From NCBI GenBank assembly GCA_943787425.1, contig CALSMJ010000005.1, positions 186,001-250,000 of the forward strand: 64,000 nucleotides of DNA, given 5' to 3'. How positions within the stretch are numbered: the first letter of the stretch is position 1; the number at the start of each line of letters is the position of its first letter. Origin of the DNA: an uncultured Pseudomonadales bacterium (GTDB lineage Bacteria; Pseudomonadota; Gammaproteobacteria; Pseudomonadales; Azotimanducaceae). A program made the position numbers and the translations under genes. The notes beneath the pieces are model-generated. The model was not told the origin of the DNA. It saw only the letters and a program-made list of their open reading frames with translations, and did no database searches. Below, one piece after another: positions 1-9,129 of this stretch.

Positions 1-951
1 AAACCCTATCCGATCAAGATGGAGTGCATTTCTCTTGGCAACCCCTTCAATCAGGTCAAACCCAATCGGAACAAGGTTCTCAGCAATTACATCGAGAACC
101 TGGATTTTATAACCGTCATTGATCACTTCATGACCGATACCGCAAAGTACGCGGACCTGGTGTTACCTGCCTGCACAATCTTTGAACGAACCGACATGGT
201 CGTCGGTGAGTTTATTCAACTGCAGCAAAGAGTTGTCGAACCTGAAGGTGAAGCGAGATCTGATTTCGAGATTTTTAAAGCACTGGCCAACGCCTATGGC
301 GTCGGCGAGCACTTTGATAAAACTGAAGAAGAATATATTGATGAGATGTTAACCAGTGACTCGCCCCTGCTTAAAGACGTCAACGCAGAACGGTTAATCG
401 CTGAGAAAGTTATCTACCCCTGGGACTCGCCAGAGGCTTACGTTGGTCTTAAAGATCGAAAATTCTCAACACCATCTGGTCGAATAGAAATCTACAAGGC
501 TGAGTTCGCCGAACACGGCACTGAATTGCCGATCTATCGAGAACCCATTGAAGCATCGCCAGACAATCCACTATTTGAAAAGTATCCATTAGTACTGCTC
601 TCATCACACAGCAGGTACCGGATTCACTCGACATTCGCCAACCTGGAAAATGTTAAAAGGCGTGAGCCAGAACCCGTTGTACGCATCAGTCCTGCTGATG
701 CACAAGCAAGGGCAATTAAAGACAACAGTGTGGTCGAACTTTTTAATGATCGAGGTCACGTGAAAATAAAATGCTGTATCGACGAGACTATTCGAGACGG
801 CTGTGTCCTGGTTAGAGAAGGACACTGGATTGACCAGTTTATTGAAGGCGACCCTTACAGTCTGACCCACGACCAGTACAGCCCAACTACAGAAAACTAC
901 GCGCACTATGACGTTCTCATCGAAATGAAAAAAATCCCGGGGTCGGAGTAA
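1..951 (+). CDS. Molybdopterin-dependent oxidoreductase, C-terminal part (5' truncated by window)
   Basis: The reading frame is open from the first base, so the gene begins outside the window and only the last ~316 residues are visible. The text is typical of the DMSO-reductase superfamily: a segment ending the catalytic domain (DTAKYADLVLPACTIFERTD, near base 138) and a C-terminal dinucleotide-binding domain that starts around YPLVLLSSHSRYRIHSTF (near base 582). These enzymes bind a bis-MGD molybdenum or tungsten cofactor and carry out oxo-transfer, hydroxylation or hydration. The N-terminal Fe-S and active-site region is not visible, so the substrate cannot be given. It converges on the PQQ dehydrogenase gene with only 25 bp between them and no clear terminator hairpin. 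Confidence 0.85.
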   Translation, partial: KPYPIKMECISLGNPFNQVKPNRNKVLSNYIENLDFITVIDHFMTDTAKYADLVLPACTIFERTDMVVGEFIQLQQRVVEPEGEARSDFEIFKALANAYGVGEHFDKTEEEYIDEMLTSDSPLLKDVNAERLIAEKVIYPWDSPEAYVGLKDRKFSTPSGRIEIYKAEFAEHGTELPIYREPIEASPDNPLFEKYPLVLLSSHSRYRIHSTFANLENVKRREPEPVVRISPADAQARAIKDNSVVELFNDRGHVKIKCCIDETIRDGCVLVREGHWIDQFIEGDPYSLTHDQYSPTTENYAHYDVLIEMKKIPGSE

Positions 952-976
952 AGCGCCGGAGCAAACCCACCACCAA

Positions 977-3019
977 CTACTCGCTACTCCTGCGAATCTC
1001 CTCCGAAAGCGAGAGTACATAGCTGCGAACCGCAGCGGACTGTTCGGCGGTCAGCTCCATCCGGGGCATGCCGTTCGTGCGCCTCGACCCACCGATGACG
1101 ATAGCATCCCATTGCGCATGCGTTTTTGCATCTGCATAGCGCAGATCTGGCACCGAGCCGCCAAACCGGGCGACCGCGTTGCTGCCATGACAGTATTTAC
1201 AGGCACCATCGTACACGGCGGCACCCAGGGCAATGACCTCCTGCGATGCGACCAGCTTTGGTTGATCAGGCAGGGGTGTATCGACTGCATCGTCGGTCGT
1301 TAGCTGCGCATCGCCACCCAGCGTGAATGCTAACAACCGCGTGAGTCCTTTTGATGCTTCCGCCGAGTGCATTTGCGGGTATTGGAACTGCAACCCACCG
1401 CCAGCGCCGATGGGTATTAACACGTATTGGACACCGTCGATGGAATAGCTGGCCGGTGCAGCGTTGATCGCCGAACCGGTCTGTACAGACCAGAGGCGCT
1501 CACCAGTACCGGCAGCGAAAGCCTCGAATCGGCCCGACGCGGCGCCTTGAAACACAAGGTCGCCCCCGGTGGTCAACAACCCGCCGTTGAACGGAAGATC
1601 ACGATGCACCGACCAGCGAATGCGACCGTTGACAGGATCCATCGCAACCAACTTGCCCGGAGCATGAGGCTTACCGTCGACTTCCGTGACCATGACAATT
1701 TCTTCACCACCGCGGTCGGTCGGTGCATCGACTACGGGAATGTAAGAGAGTGCATGTCCCGGATGAAACGCCATGGGGTTCCAGCCATGCGCGCCCCACA
1801 CATTAGGCCAGGTAAACTGCTCGCCCTCAGCTTCATTCCAAAATTCACCGGCTGGATCATAGACCGGCTTGCCTGTCTCGATATCGATGTCCGTCGCCCA
1901 GTTAGTTTTGGCGAACTTGCCAACGGCAAGTAACTCACCCGAATGCCGATCCAGCGTGTAATGAAAGCCGTTCTTGGGCGCAATCAGCAGCGTCTCGCGC
2001 GCTTCGTCTCTAATCATCAGATCTGCAAGAACGATGTTCATCGTGGCGTTGTAGTCCCAGCTGTCCTTGTCGACAGTCTGGTAGTGCCATTGGTACTCGC
2101 CAGTATCCGCATCGACGGCGACGATAGATGATAGAAACAGATTGTCGCCCCCGAGAGGACTACGCTCTGCGTGCAGGTATGGGTAGGCGCCCGAGGTGCC
2201 AAAGAACAGCTGGTTGGACGCCGGATCATAAGTCATCTCGTTCCAGTTGTGCCCACCTCCACCGTGCCTGGCGAGTGTACCCCCCGACCAGGTCCTGGCT
2301 GCCATCTTGAGTGCCGGCGTATCGTTTTCTTCCGGATTGTCGCTCGGTACGATGTAGAAGCGCCACAGCAGATCGCCGTCGGCGGAATAGGCTGACACGT
2401 ATCCACGACCCTTCAGTTTGGATTCCGATCCGCCGTTACCCACGAAAACCTTACCGCCACCCACGTAGGGCGAATCCGTTATGAAGTAACCAAGGTCGTT
2501 ATCGCAGGTCTGCCGGGACCAGAGGCGTGTACCTTTCGCTGCATCCAGCGCAATCAACCGACAGTCGGCAGTCGTCAGAAACACTTTCCCGTCCCTCACG
2601 GCAAGACCACGTTGGGCACGCGCCAGCCAGAACAGATTCGGTCGCGCAGCGATCGCTTCACGAACGGCAGGATCATACGACCACAAAATGCGACCACTGA
2701 CCGCATCAATCGCCAACGCGATCGAAAACGCCCCGGATAGATAGACGACGCCATCGATCACGATGGGTGTGGTGGCAACGCCATCTGGTATCGGCAGGTC
2801 GGCTGCCCACGCTAGCCCTAACCGGTCTACATTAGCTGCATTCACTTGAGCCAGCGGCGAGTAGTGCTGGCCATTGAAGTCACCGCCTTTCAAGGACCAG
2901 TTCGTCCCACCGGTTGAAGCTATGCCCTCATTGTCGCCTTGCTGCGCCGCCACCAGAGAAGCGGTGCACCACACTACCCAAGCGAGAATCGATCTTCCGG
3001 CGCGCGAGCTCGTCAACAT
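977..3019 (-). CDS. PQQ-dependent dehydrogenase with C-terminal cytochrome c (quinohaemoprotein type)
   Basis: A 680-residue protein with an N-terminal signal peptide ending near VAAQQ, an eight-bladed PQQ propeller rich in GxxxW repeats, and a C-terminal haem c motif CKYCH near residue 607. It should oxidise an alcohol or similar substrate in the periplasm and pass electrons from PQQ to its own haem. The motif KDSWDYNAT near residue 322 holds the probable catalytic Asp. The residue two after it is Asn, not Asp, so lanthanide dependence is not suggested. The vicinal Cys-Cys pair common in alcohol dehydrogenases of this family is absent at the expected place (ARPNLFWLARAQRG). The gene is divergent from the flavoprotein gene at 3191 and shares a 171-bp control region that holds one perfect palindromic operator. 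Confidence 0.93.
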   Translation of the reverse strand: MLTSSRAGRSILAWVVWCTASLVAAQQGDNEGIASTGGTNWSLKGGDFNGQHYSPLAQVNAANVDRLGLAWAADLPIPDGVATTPIVIDGVVYLSGAFSIALAIDAVSGRILWSYDPAVREAIAARPNLFWLARAQRGLAVRDGKVFLTTADCRLIALDAAKGTRLWSRQTCDNDLGYFITDSPYVGGGKVFVGNGGSESKLKGRGYVSAYSADGDLLWRFYIVPSDNPEENDTPALKMAARTWSGGTLARHGGGGHNWNEMTYDPASNQLFFGTSGAYPYLHAERSPLGGDNLFLSSIVAVDADTGEYQWHYQTVDKDSWDYNATMNIVLADLMIRDEARETLLIAPKNGFHYTLDRHSGELLAVGKFAKTNWATDIDIETGKPVYDPAGEFWNEAEGEQFTWPNVWGAHGWNPMAFHPGHALSYIPVVDAPTDRGGEEIVMVTEVDGKPHAPGKLVAMDPVNGRIRWSVHRDLPFNGGLLTTGGDLVFQGAASGRFEAFAAGTGERLWSVQTGSAINAAPASYSIDGVQYVLIPIGAGGGLQFQYPQMHSAEASKGLTRLLAFTLGGDAQLTTDDAVDTPLPDQPKLVASQEVIALGAAVYDGACKYCHGSNAVARFGGSVPDLRYADAKTHAQWDAIVIGGSRRTNGMPRMELTAEQSAAVRSYVLSLSEEIRRSSE

Positions 3020-3134
3020 GACTCACCCTCAAACGTGTTTGAAATGAATTGATGGTTACTCTCCAGCATGGCTGCGACCTCTTTAGTCAGGTTCATTGTC
3101 ATCAAGCATGGAATTAAGGATACTGTAACGTACT

Positions 3135-3152
3135 GCATGTCAATTGACATGC
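3135..3152. promoter_or_regulatory. Perfect 18-bp palindromic operator
   Basis: GCATGTCAATTGACATGC is its own reverse complement and lies between the divergent PQQ dehydrogenase and flavoprotein genes. Its core, ATGTCAATTGACAT at 3137-3150, fits ATGTCANNYGACAT, the motif repeated three times each near 8.95 kb and 12.2 kb. A dimeric TetR-, GntR- or MarR-type repressor is the likely ligand (inference). Confidence 0.75.
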
Positions 3153-3190
3153 TAAACCGCAACTTATTCTACTTTTTTGGAGATGGATTA

Positions 3191-5107
3191 ATGAGCAATC
3201 GTGATTTAGGCATGCACCGACCCATCGCCCGCCGCGATTTTCTAAATGGCGTGGGGGTGTCGGTGACCGGCTCCCTGCTCTCTTCTCCCTGGCTCGAGGC
3301 CTTCGGAACCCCCCATCCCCAGTTTGCCCCCGAGAAGGAGCCCGGCTACTACCCCCCGGCACGGACAGGGTTCCGGGGCAGCCACAACGGCTCCTGGGAA
3401 GTGGCCCATGAACTGGTGAGCGGCAAGACCTGGGATGACATGAGTCCGCAAGCGGACACCGACGAGGTTTACGACCTGATCGTGGTAGGCGGCGGAATCA
3501 GCGGACTGGCAGCAGCCTATTTCTACCGCCAGACAGCCGGGCCCCGGGCCCGGATTCTTGTCCTCGAAAACCACGACGACTTCGGGGGCCACGCCCGCCG
3601 CAACGAGCTCAGTTACAAGGAACGATCCTTGATTAGCGCCGGAGGCACCGTGGGCGTGTCCACTCCCTCCCCTTACAGTTCGGTGGCCAGGAACCTGATA
3701 CGAGACATAGGCATCCAGGTGGAGCGCGAGACCGAATTTCAGAACCCGGAGCTCTATCCTTCCCTCAACCTCGGCAGCGGTGTGTTTTTCGACAAGGAAA
3801 CCTTTGGCGTCGACCGGCTCGTTGCGAGGGGGGAACGTTCCTGGAAGGAGTTTGCGGCACTCACGCCTCTCTCCGAAGTGGCACAAAAAGACCTCGTGCG
3901 CTTATATGAGGAGAAGAAAGATTACCTGCCGGGTCTGTCATCAGACGAGAAGAAGGCGCTGCTAAGCAAGACAAGTTACCGGGATTTTCTCAAAGACCTC
4001 GTCAAGGTCGACCCACAGATCATCACGTACCATCAGAAGAGCACACATCCCCTCTTCGCTCTCGGGATCGACGGGGTTCCGGCCCTGGATTGCTGGGGTT
4101 TAGGCTACCCGGGCTTTCAAGGAATGGGACTCGACAACAGCGGGTATCCCGGGATGAGCCTGACGGCAAAACCTTACGAGAACGCAGAGCAATATGATTA
4201 TCATCCACCGGACGGCGGCGGCTCGGTTGCCAGGCTCCTGGTGCGGGCTTTGATCCCGGCAGTGGCGCCGGGGACCACGATGGAAGACATCGTTTCCGCG
4301 CGCCTGGACTATGGGCGGCTGGACGAACAGAATTCGCCAGTTCGAATCCGCCTCAACTCCACAGTCGTAAGAGCTCGCCACAATGGCGATCCCAAGCGCG
4401 CAAAAGAAGTCGAGGTAACCTATGTGCGCGGTGGGAAGGTGCATCGCGCCCGGGGACGCAGTTCAGTTCTGGCTTGCTGGAACGGCGTCATTCCTCACCT
4501 GTGTCCCGAGATGCCCGCAAAACAGAAGCAAGCGCTCGCCTATGGGGTAAAAGTCCCGTTGGTCGCGACCAAAGTCCTGGTCCGCGACTGGAAGTCGTTC
4601 TACAAGCTGGGGGTGAGCGGAGTCTCCTGCCCGGGGAGCTATCACACCAACATCAATCTCGCCGCCCCATATGACATCGGAGACTATCGCTCTCCCCGCA
4701 AGCCGGAAGAACCCATGATCCTTAGCATGTGGAGGACGCCTTGTAGCCCCGGGCTTTCTTCCAGGGAACAACATCGCGCCGGACGTCATGATCTGTTCAG
4801 CACCACTTTCGAGACCTTCGAGCGCGAGATTCGAGATCAGCTTGGCCGTGTGCTATCCGACGGGGGCTTTGACCCGGCTCGGGATATAGAGGCCATCACC
4901 GTCAACCGCTGGCCCCACGGGTATGCCTACGAGTACAACTCGCTGTGGGATCCCGTTTTACCGGAAGAGGAGCAACCCTGTGTCATCGGACGCCAGCCCT
5001 TTGGCAGGTTCTCCATCGCAAATTCGGATGCAGGGGCCTACGCATATATCGACTCAGCCATCGACATGGCCCATCGCGCCGTGAGTGAAGTGCTGGGAAA
5101 ACCCTAG
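3191..5107 (+). CDS. Tat-exported FAD-dependent oxidoreductase, spermidine-dehydrogenase-like
   Basis: The start at 3191 is chosen over an upstream in-frame ATG at 3068 because GGAGATGG lies just before it and the operator palindrome would otherwise be inside the gene. The 638-residue product begins with a Tat signal (RRDFLNG near residues 14-20). It has a Rossmann FAD-binding motif VVGGGISGL near residue 98 followed by ARILVLENHDDFGGHARRNE, a pattern I associate with bacterial spermidine dehydrogenases and related secreted amine or alcohol oxidases. A C-terminal region (PFGRFSIANSDAGAYAYIDS) fits the end of a flavin domain. The gene looks richer in G+C than its neighbours. A cytochrome-like gene follows 95 bp downstream and could accept its electrons (inference). 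The substrate is unknown. Confidence 0.88.
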   Translation: MSNRDLGMHRPIARRDFLNGVGVSVTGSLLSSPWLEAFGTPHPQFAPEKEPGYYPPARTGFRGSHNGSWEVAHELVSGKTWDDMSPQADTDEVYDLIVVGGGISGLAAAYFYRQTAGPRARILVLENHDDFGGHARRNELSYKERSLISAGGTVGVSTPSPYSSVARNLIRDIGIQVERETEFQNPELYPSLNLGSGVFFDKETFGVDRLVARGERSWKEFAALTPLSEVAQKDLVRLYEEKKDYLPGLSSDEKKALLSKTSYRDFLKDLVKVDPQIITYHQKSTHPLFALGIDGVPALDCWGLGYPGFQGMGLDNSGYPGMSLTAKPYENAEQYDYHPPDGGGSVARLLVRALIPAVAPGTTMEDIVSARLDYGRLDEQNSPVRIRLNSTVVRARHNGDPKRAKEVEVTYVRGGKVHRARGRSSVLACWNGVIPHLCPEMPAKQKQALAYGVKVPLVATKVLVRDWKSFYKLGVSGVSCPGSYHTNINLAAPYDIGDYRSPRKPEEPMILSMWRTPCSPGLSSREQHRAGRHDLFSTTFETFEREIRDQLGRVLSDGGFDPARDIEAITVNRWPHGYAYEYNSLWDPVLPEEEQPCVIGRQPFGRFSIANSDAGAYAYIDSAIDMAHRAVSEVLGKP

Positions 5108-5138
5108 AGACACCAACCAGGTAACCTAAGGAGGGATT

Positions 5139-5210
5139 ATGAAGACCCTATTGATGTTCTTGTTAGCGGCTCTCCTCCCGCTTTCTGCGCAAAGCGATAA
5201 CAATGTTTAA
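5139..5210 (+). CDS. Short leader-like ORF: 23-residue signal-peptide-like protein
   Basis: An ATG at 5139 follows a very strong Shine-Dalgarno site (TAAGGAGGG). It encodes 23 residues: MKT, a hydrophobic Leu/Ala stretch, then LSAQSDNNV and a TAA stop at 5208. The stop overlaps the ATG at 5203 of the next gene by eight bases, so translation could be coupled. The peptide looks like an intact signal sequence with a cleavage site after LSA but no mature domain. It may be a coupling leader, or the stub of a gene once following the flavoprotein gene whose body was replaced at about 5200. Confidence 0.5.
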   Translation: MKTLLMFLLAALLPLSAQSDNNV

Positions 5211-6336
5211 CGATCAGATTCTTCGAATGGGTTGTATCTACTCTATGCTGCTATTCGGGTGCGCCGCATTCGCGGGAGTAGGCCAAGACGACGGCGACAT
5301 GGCGGCTGCCGCGGATGACGCTGCCGCAATCTATGTGGATTCATCCCATGTTCCAGGTTTTGCGCCTGCGACCGGCACCGAGGCGTTTCGTTCCTACCAT
5401 TCCGAAGCGAAAGCCGGGACGTTTCTCGACGACATTGCGCTACGTTGGACGGAGCATAATAAATGCGGTACCTGTCACACCAACGTCGCCCAATTGATGG
5501 CGCGCCCGCTCACGATAGCGGGCAACACGAACCCCTATGTAGAGACGGTTCGATCTTCGTTGCTGGCATTCGCCGACGAGACAAGACAGGGCGACGATGA
5601 GCTCAAAACATTCCTGCTGGCACCGATTGCCGGTGCGCTTGCCGTCAATGATGGCATATCCGGGCCGACGCTTGATCCGCAGGTCGCGGAGCTCCTGGAT
5701 TATATGTGGACAGTTCAGGATGCTGGCGGAGGCTGGAGCTACACGACGGAAGAGGAACTCGTTCCGTTCCTGGAGCAGAACCCGTATTACACGTCTCTAC
5801 TGGTTGGCGTGGGCCTAGGCTACATCAACGACCGCTATCAGCAATCGCCCTTGCGACGTGAAGGCATTAATCGGCTGGTCGACTTCCTGCGGCACAATAT
5901 GCCAACAAACCTGCATGAGCGCGCAGTCTTGCTCTGGGGTTCGGCGCGAACACCTGGGTTGCTGACGGACGCAGCGCGTCGGTCGATCCGGAACGACCTT
6001 TTGAAGGCCCAGAATGCCGATGGGGGTTGGACGCTCCCCGCGATGGGGGATTGGCCGCGGCTCAATGGTGCACTCGATGGTGCACCCAATGATCCCAACG
6101 GTCCGAGCGACGGATATGCCACGGGGCTTGCAACACTGGCACTTTGCCAAAAGCCGAAGGCAAGCGATGGAAATGCAATTGATGGTGGGCTCAATTGGCT
6201 CAAAACGCATCAACGGATTTCCGGCCGCTGGTTCACCCGTTCTCTCTATTCCGACCGTGCCCACAACTATCTCTCGAATATGGCGACGGCCTATGCCCTA
6301 ATGGCGATCCGAGACTGTAACGTTAATGGGCGATGA
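5203..6336 (+). CDS. Secreted c-type haem protein with squalene-cyclase/prenyltransferase-like repeats
   Basis: A 377-residue protein with an N-terminal hydrophobic segment (MLLFGCAAFAG; signal peptide, possibly lipoprotein). One haem c motif, CGTCH, lies near residues 88-92. Two repeats, QDAGGGWSY near residue 171 and QNADGGWTL near residue 270, have the QxxxGGW form of the alpha/alpha toroid found in terpene cyclases and prenyltransferases. No DxDD or DCTAE catalytic motif is evident, so the toroid is more likely a binding scaffold. It follows the flavoprotein gene in the same direction and may be its electron acceptor (inference). Alternative N-termini are possible because the start overlaps the short leader ORF. 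Confidence 0.8.
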   Translation: MFNDQILRMGCIYSMLLFGCAAFAGVGQDDGDMAAAADDAAAIYVDSSHVPGFAPATGTEAFRSYHSEAKAGTFLDDIALRWTEHNKCGTCHTNVAQLMARPLTIAGNTNPYVETVRSSLLAFADETRQGDDELKTFLLAPIAGALAVNDGISGPTLDPQVAELLDYMWTVQDAGGGWSYTTEEELVPFLEQNPYYTSLLVGVGLGYINDRYQQSPLRREGINRLVDFLRHNMPTNLHERAVLLWGSARTPGLLTDAARRSIRNDLLKAQNADGGWTLPAMGDWPRLNGALDGAPNDPNGPSDGYATGLATLALCQKPKASDGNAIDGGLNWLKTHQRISGRWFTRSLYSDRAHNYLSNMATAYALMAIRDCNVNGR

Positions 6337-6390
6337 CGGGTCGTATTTTCTCAGAGATTAGTGCGTCGGTGCAGCTCTGCCCATCAAAAT

Positions 6391-6418
6391 AATAAACCCG
6401 CCTTATGGCGGGTTTATT
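6391..6418. terminator. Bidirectional transcription terminator
   Basis: A perfect 12-bp stem, AATAAACCCGCC and GGCGGGTTTATT, closes a TTAT loop. Each outer end supplies a T/A-rich tract. It sits between the convergent haem-protein gene (ending 6336) and TonB receptor gene (ending 6446) and should serve both. Confidence 0.88.
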
Positions 6419-6445
6419 AAGTTCCAGTTACCGTCGCTTCAGTGA

Positions 6446-8908
6446 TTAATCGAAGTTGTAGCTAACACGGACACCGGCCGTACGCGGTCGGCCAGGGCCC
6501 CCGTCATACTGAACGTACGGGTCAGCCGGATTGCCGCCTGTATTGCCGAAGTCGAAGTACTCCTCATCCGTAATATTCTCGACCCAAGCAGCAACCGTCC
6601 AGTTAGCCGCAGAACGATAACCCACCGTCAGCTGTCCCAGAGAGAAGCCGTCCGTCATCCTGGAGCCCTCCGGAAAGGTCGTGGACTCAGGCGCCAACGG
6701 TAACCACCCCGTACGTCTTTCATCCTCCCAGCTCCAGGCCAGTGAGCCGAATAAAACCCCGGTGCCCAGCGGATACTCTGCATTCACAGAGGCGAAACCC
6801 GACCACTCAGGTGCGTTAGGGATCGACTCTCCTTCACACGCATCAAACGAGCCAAACACCCGGTCTCCGCCTGAACAGAATTCCTGTATACCTTTCCCTT
6901 CGCTATTCAGGTAAGCGACTCCCAGCATGAGCTGCCAGTTTTCATTAAGAATGGCATTCAGCGATCCTTCGAAACCAGAGGCATCAATTTGGCCGACGTT
7001 GCAGATGGTGGGGACCGCCGTTTGACTACAGAATGCCTGCAAATCCTCGAATTCATACGTGAACGCGCTTGCTGTCAATTGCGCACGGCCGTCCGCCAAC
7101 GTACCTTTGTATCCGATTTCGTAGGAAATCGTGTTTTCCGCGTCAAAGTGGCCGGGCTTGTGTGTGGCTTGCACAGCCACAACCTGGCCCCATTGACCAC
7201 CAGCCGGATCCAGCGAGAAGCTGTTGAATCCACCTTGTTTATAGCCCGTGGCGACGCTCAGGAACCATAAGGTATCGTCGTTGGGTCTGTAGTTGAAGGC
7301 AACGCGCCAGGTGTTTTTGTCCCAATCCACCGTGTCCTTCACCGGCCCGTCTGGCGTGGTATACCCGGTCAGCGCCTTCTGTCCCAATACCGGACTCGGG
7401 TTCAGGGCAGTCAGAACTTCCTGTGAGAACGCCTTTTCATCGTAGTTGTAGCGGACACCGAAACTTGCGTCGAACGTATCGGTGAACTGGTAGTCAATAT
7501 TTACAAATGCAGCCCAGCCGGTATATTTGCCTTTCGTTTCATTCCAGTCTTCCAGGTAACCAACCGGGCTTGGCGTCCATTCGCGGGAACCGAAGTAGAC
7601 GTCAAGAATATACGCGTAAGCCCCGCCGTAATAATTGTTATAGGTATCAAAAATTCCCTGGCAGGTTTGACCCCAGTAGACGTTGCAGTAAATTTCCTCG
7701 TCTTGCCGCACCATGTAGCGCGTATCTATATCTTCCTCGTAGTAGGAAGCACCGGCATACCAGTCCAGCGGTCCTTCGGTCGACGATGTGAAGCGAAACT
7801 CCTGCTCGAAGTAGGTGCCCTCCTGGTCCTGCTCATAGTCGGCAATCGTCAGAATGGTTGCATCGAAGTCCTCCGTATAATGGTACGTATGGTCCTTGTA
7901 GCCGGTCTGCGATGTAAACGTTCCCATGGACGTTTCTACGTTCAATATCGCCTGGAAATGTAAAATCTCTCCTTTATCGAAAATGCCGTTCGGCGGTTCG
8001 TTAAGGCTCACCTCCCGAGCACCGTGCGCCAGATTGAGGTCACCGTAGAGGCTCTCCAGCAGCGCATAGGATCCGGCCTGACCGTTGGCCTTGTATACCG
8101 TTCCCGACTGATCACGGTCCTCGTAATCGGCCATCAGCATGAGCGTGACATTGTCACTATTGTCGTAAACACCGGTTAGCCGCACCGCCGTCTTGTCGAG
8201 GTCGATGAACTTGTTGCCGGTCTCGATATTAGTGATATAACCGTCTTCCTCAGCGTGCTGTCCGGCCAGGCGCACGGTAAACACGTCACTCATCGTGACG
8301 TTAAAGCCGCCTTCGAGTTCGGCGACGCCGCGCTCGCCGACGTTCAATTCCACGAAGCCATCTCTCTCGCCATTCACCGGCCTTTTCGTATGAACGTTCA
8401 TCGCCCCGGAAATTGAATTACGGCCGAAGAGGAATCCCTGTGGTCCACGTAAGATTTCGGCGCGCTCAATATCATAGAGGCTAAAGACGCCGGACCCGGT
8501 ACGTCCCTGGTACAGACCGTTCTTGTACATGCCGATCGAAGGATCGCCGCCGTTGCCGAAATCGCTCGTCACGATGCCACGCACCTTAACGAAGTCGAGG
8601 AAGCTGTCCTTGGAGTTACCGGTCACGCCTGGCGTAAACTGTATCAGGTCCTTGACATCGTTCAGGTTGACCTCGCGAATGAAATCACCGGTGAGCGCCT
8701 GAATGGGAATTGGAACATCCATTACGGATTCCGCCCGCCTGGTTGCAGTCACGACTATTTCTTCAATCACCAGGTCTTCCTGCGCCGCCAACGCGCCCGG
8801 CACGGCACCTGCAATCAGTGCAGTCGAAATCGCTTGCGCCAGCAATTTTCGCTTCGGTCGTTGAAAGTCAGAATGTGTGGAGTTAGAGGTGTAATTCCTT
8901 GCTGCCAT
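6446..8908 (-). CDS. TonB-dependent outer-membrane receptor
   Basis: The start at 8908 is preferred because AAAAGGGGA precedes it; an in-frame ATG 45 bases upstream lacks such a site. The 820-residue product has an N-terminal export signal, a TonB-box-like EEIVVTATRR, a plug domain (DVKDLIQFTPGV, then RGPQGFLFGRNSISGAMNVHTKRP) and a long C-terminal beta-barrel ending in VRVSYNFD. Such receptors pull large or scarce substrates across the outer membrane with TonB-ExbBD energy. The promoter region carries three operators spaced by exactly 22 bp, so uptake is probably induced with the neighbouring catabolic genes. The ligand cannot be deduced. A siderophore receptor is possible, but the company of secreted oxidases and hydrolases favours an organic substrate. 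Confidence 0.95.
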   Translation of the reverse strand: MAARNYTSNSTHSDFQRPKRKLLAQAISTALIAGAVPGALAAQEDLVIEEIVVTATRRAESVMDVPIPIQALTGDFIREVNLNDVKDLIQFTPGVTGNSKDSFLDFVKVRGIVTSDFGNGGDPSIGMYKNGLYQGRTGSGVFSLYDIERAEILRGPQGFLFGRNSISGAMNVHTKRPVNGERDGFVELNVGERGVAELEGGFNVTMSDVFTVRLAGQHAEEDGYITNIETGNKFIDLDKTAVRLTGVYDNSDNVTLMLMADYEDRDQSGTVYKANGQAGSYALLESLYGDLNLAHGAREVSLNEPPNGIFDKGEILHFQAILNVETSMGTFTSQTGYKDHTYHYTEDFDATILTIADYEQDQEGTYFEQEFRFTSSTEGPLDWYAGASYYEEDIDTRYMVRQDEEIYCNVYWGQTCQGIFDTYNNYYGGAYAYILDVYFGSREWTPSPVGYLEDWNETKGKYTGWAAFVNIDYQFTDTFDASFGVRYNYDEKAFSQEVLTALNPSPVLGQKALTGYTTPDGPVKDTVDWDKNTWRVAFNYRPNDDTLWFLSVATGYKQGGFNSFSLDPAGGQWGQVVAVQATHKPGHFDAENTISYEIGYKGTLADGRAQLTASAFTYEFEDLQAFCSQTAVPTICNVGQIDASGFEGSLNAILNENWQLMLGVAYLNSEGKGIQEFCSGGDRVFGSFDACEGESIPNAPEWSGFASVNAEYPLGTGVLFGSLAWSWEDERRTGWLPLAPESTTFPEGSRMTDGFSLGQLTVGYRSAANWTVAAWVENITDEEYFDFGNTGGNPADPYVQYDGGPGRPRTAGVRVSYNFD

Positions 8909-8926
8909 GGGTTCCCCTTTTCTTGT

Positions 8927-9050
8927 ACGATTACCGCTCGATAAACATGTCAATCGACATGCTACAGCATGTCAGATGACATTTACAAGCATGTCAGTTG
9001 ACATTTTCTAGGTCAGCGAGCAGTTAAGCGGCACTTGAGTATGCTGATAC
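8927..9050 (-). promoter_or_regulatory. Promoter module A with three 22-bp-spaced operators (TonB receptor)
   Basis: Three operators match ATGTCANNYGACAT: 8947-8960, 8969-8982 and 8991-9004. Their starts are exactly 22 bp apart, so about two helical turns put all three on one face of the DNA. The stretch is nearly identical to module B at 12175-12297, including non-operator sequence on the right (TCAGCGAGCAGTTAAG and CACTTGAGTATGCTGA). On the minus strand a possible -35 TTGTAA (8983-8988) and -10 TAGCAT (8959-8964), 18 bp apart, lie among the operators. This suggests repression by blocking RNA polymerase. Confidence 0.8.
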
Positions 9051-9129
9051 CCCGACACAGGAAGCTACACTGGTTCATAGTGATTTATTCATCGTGATGG
9101 TTTGCCAGTTAGTGCATTCCATTTCTATA

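Noticed and set aside
3242..3886. Long minus-strand ORF (214 codons) opposite the flavoprotein gene
   Set aside because: It lies antisense to a strongly supported gene of high G+C, where long shadow frames are common, and shows no family text or ribosome site.
8947..9004. Operator triplet as a CRISPR or integron repeat
   Set aside because: The 14-bp units are palindromic, only 22 bp apart and sit in promoter regions; no spacer diversity or integrase is present.
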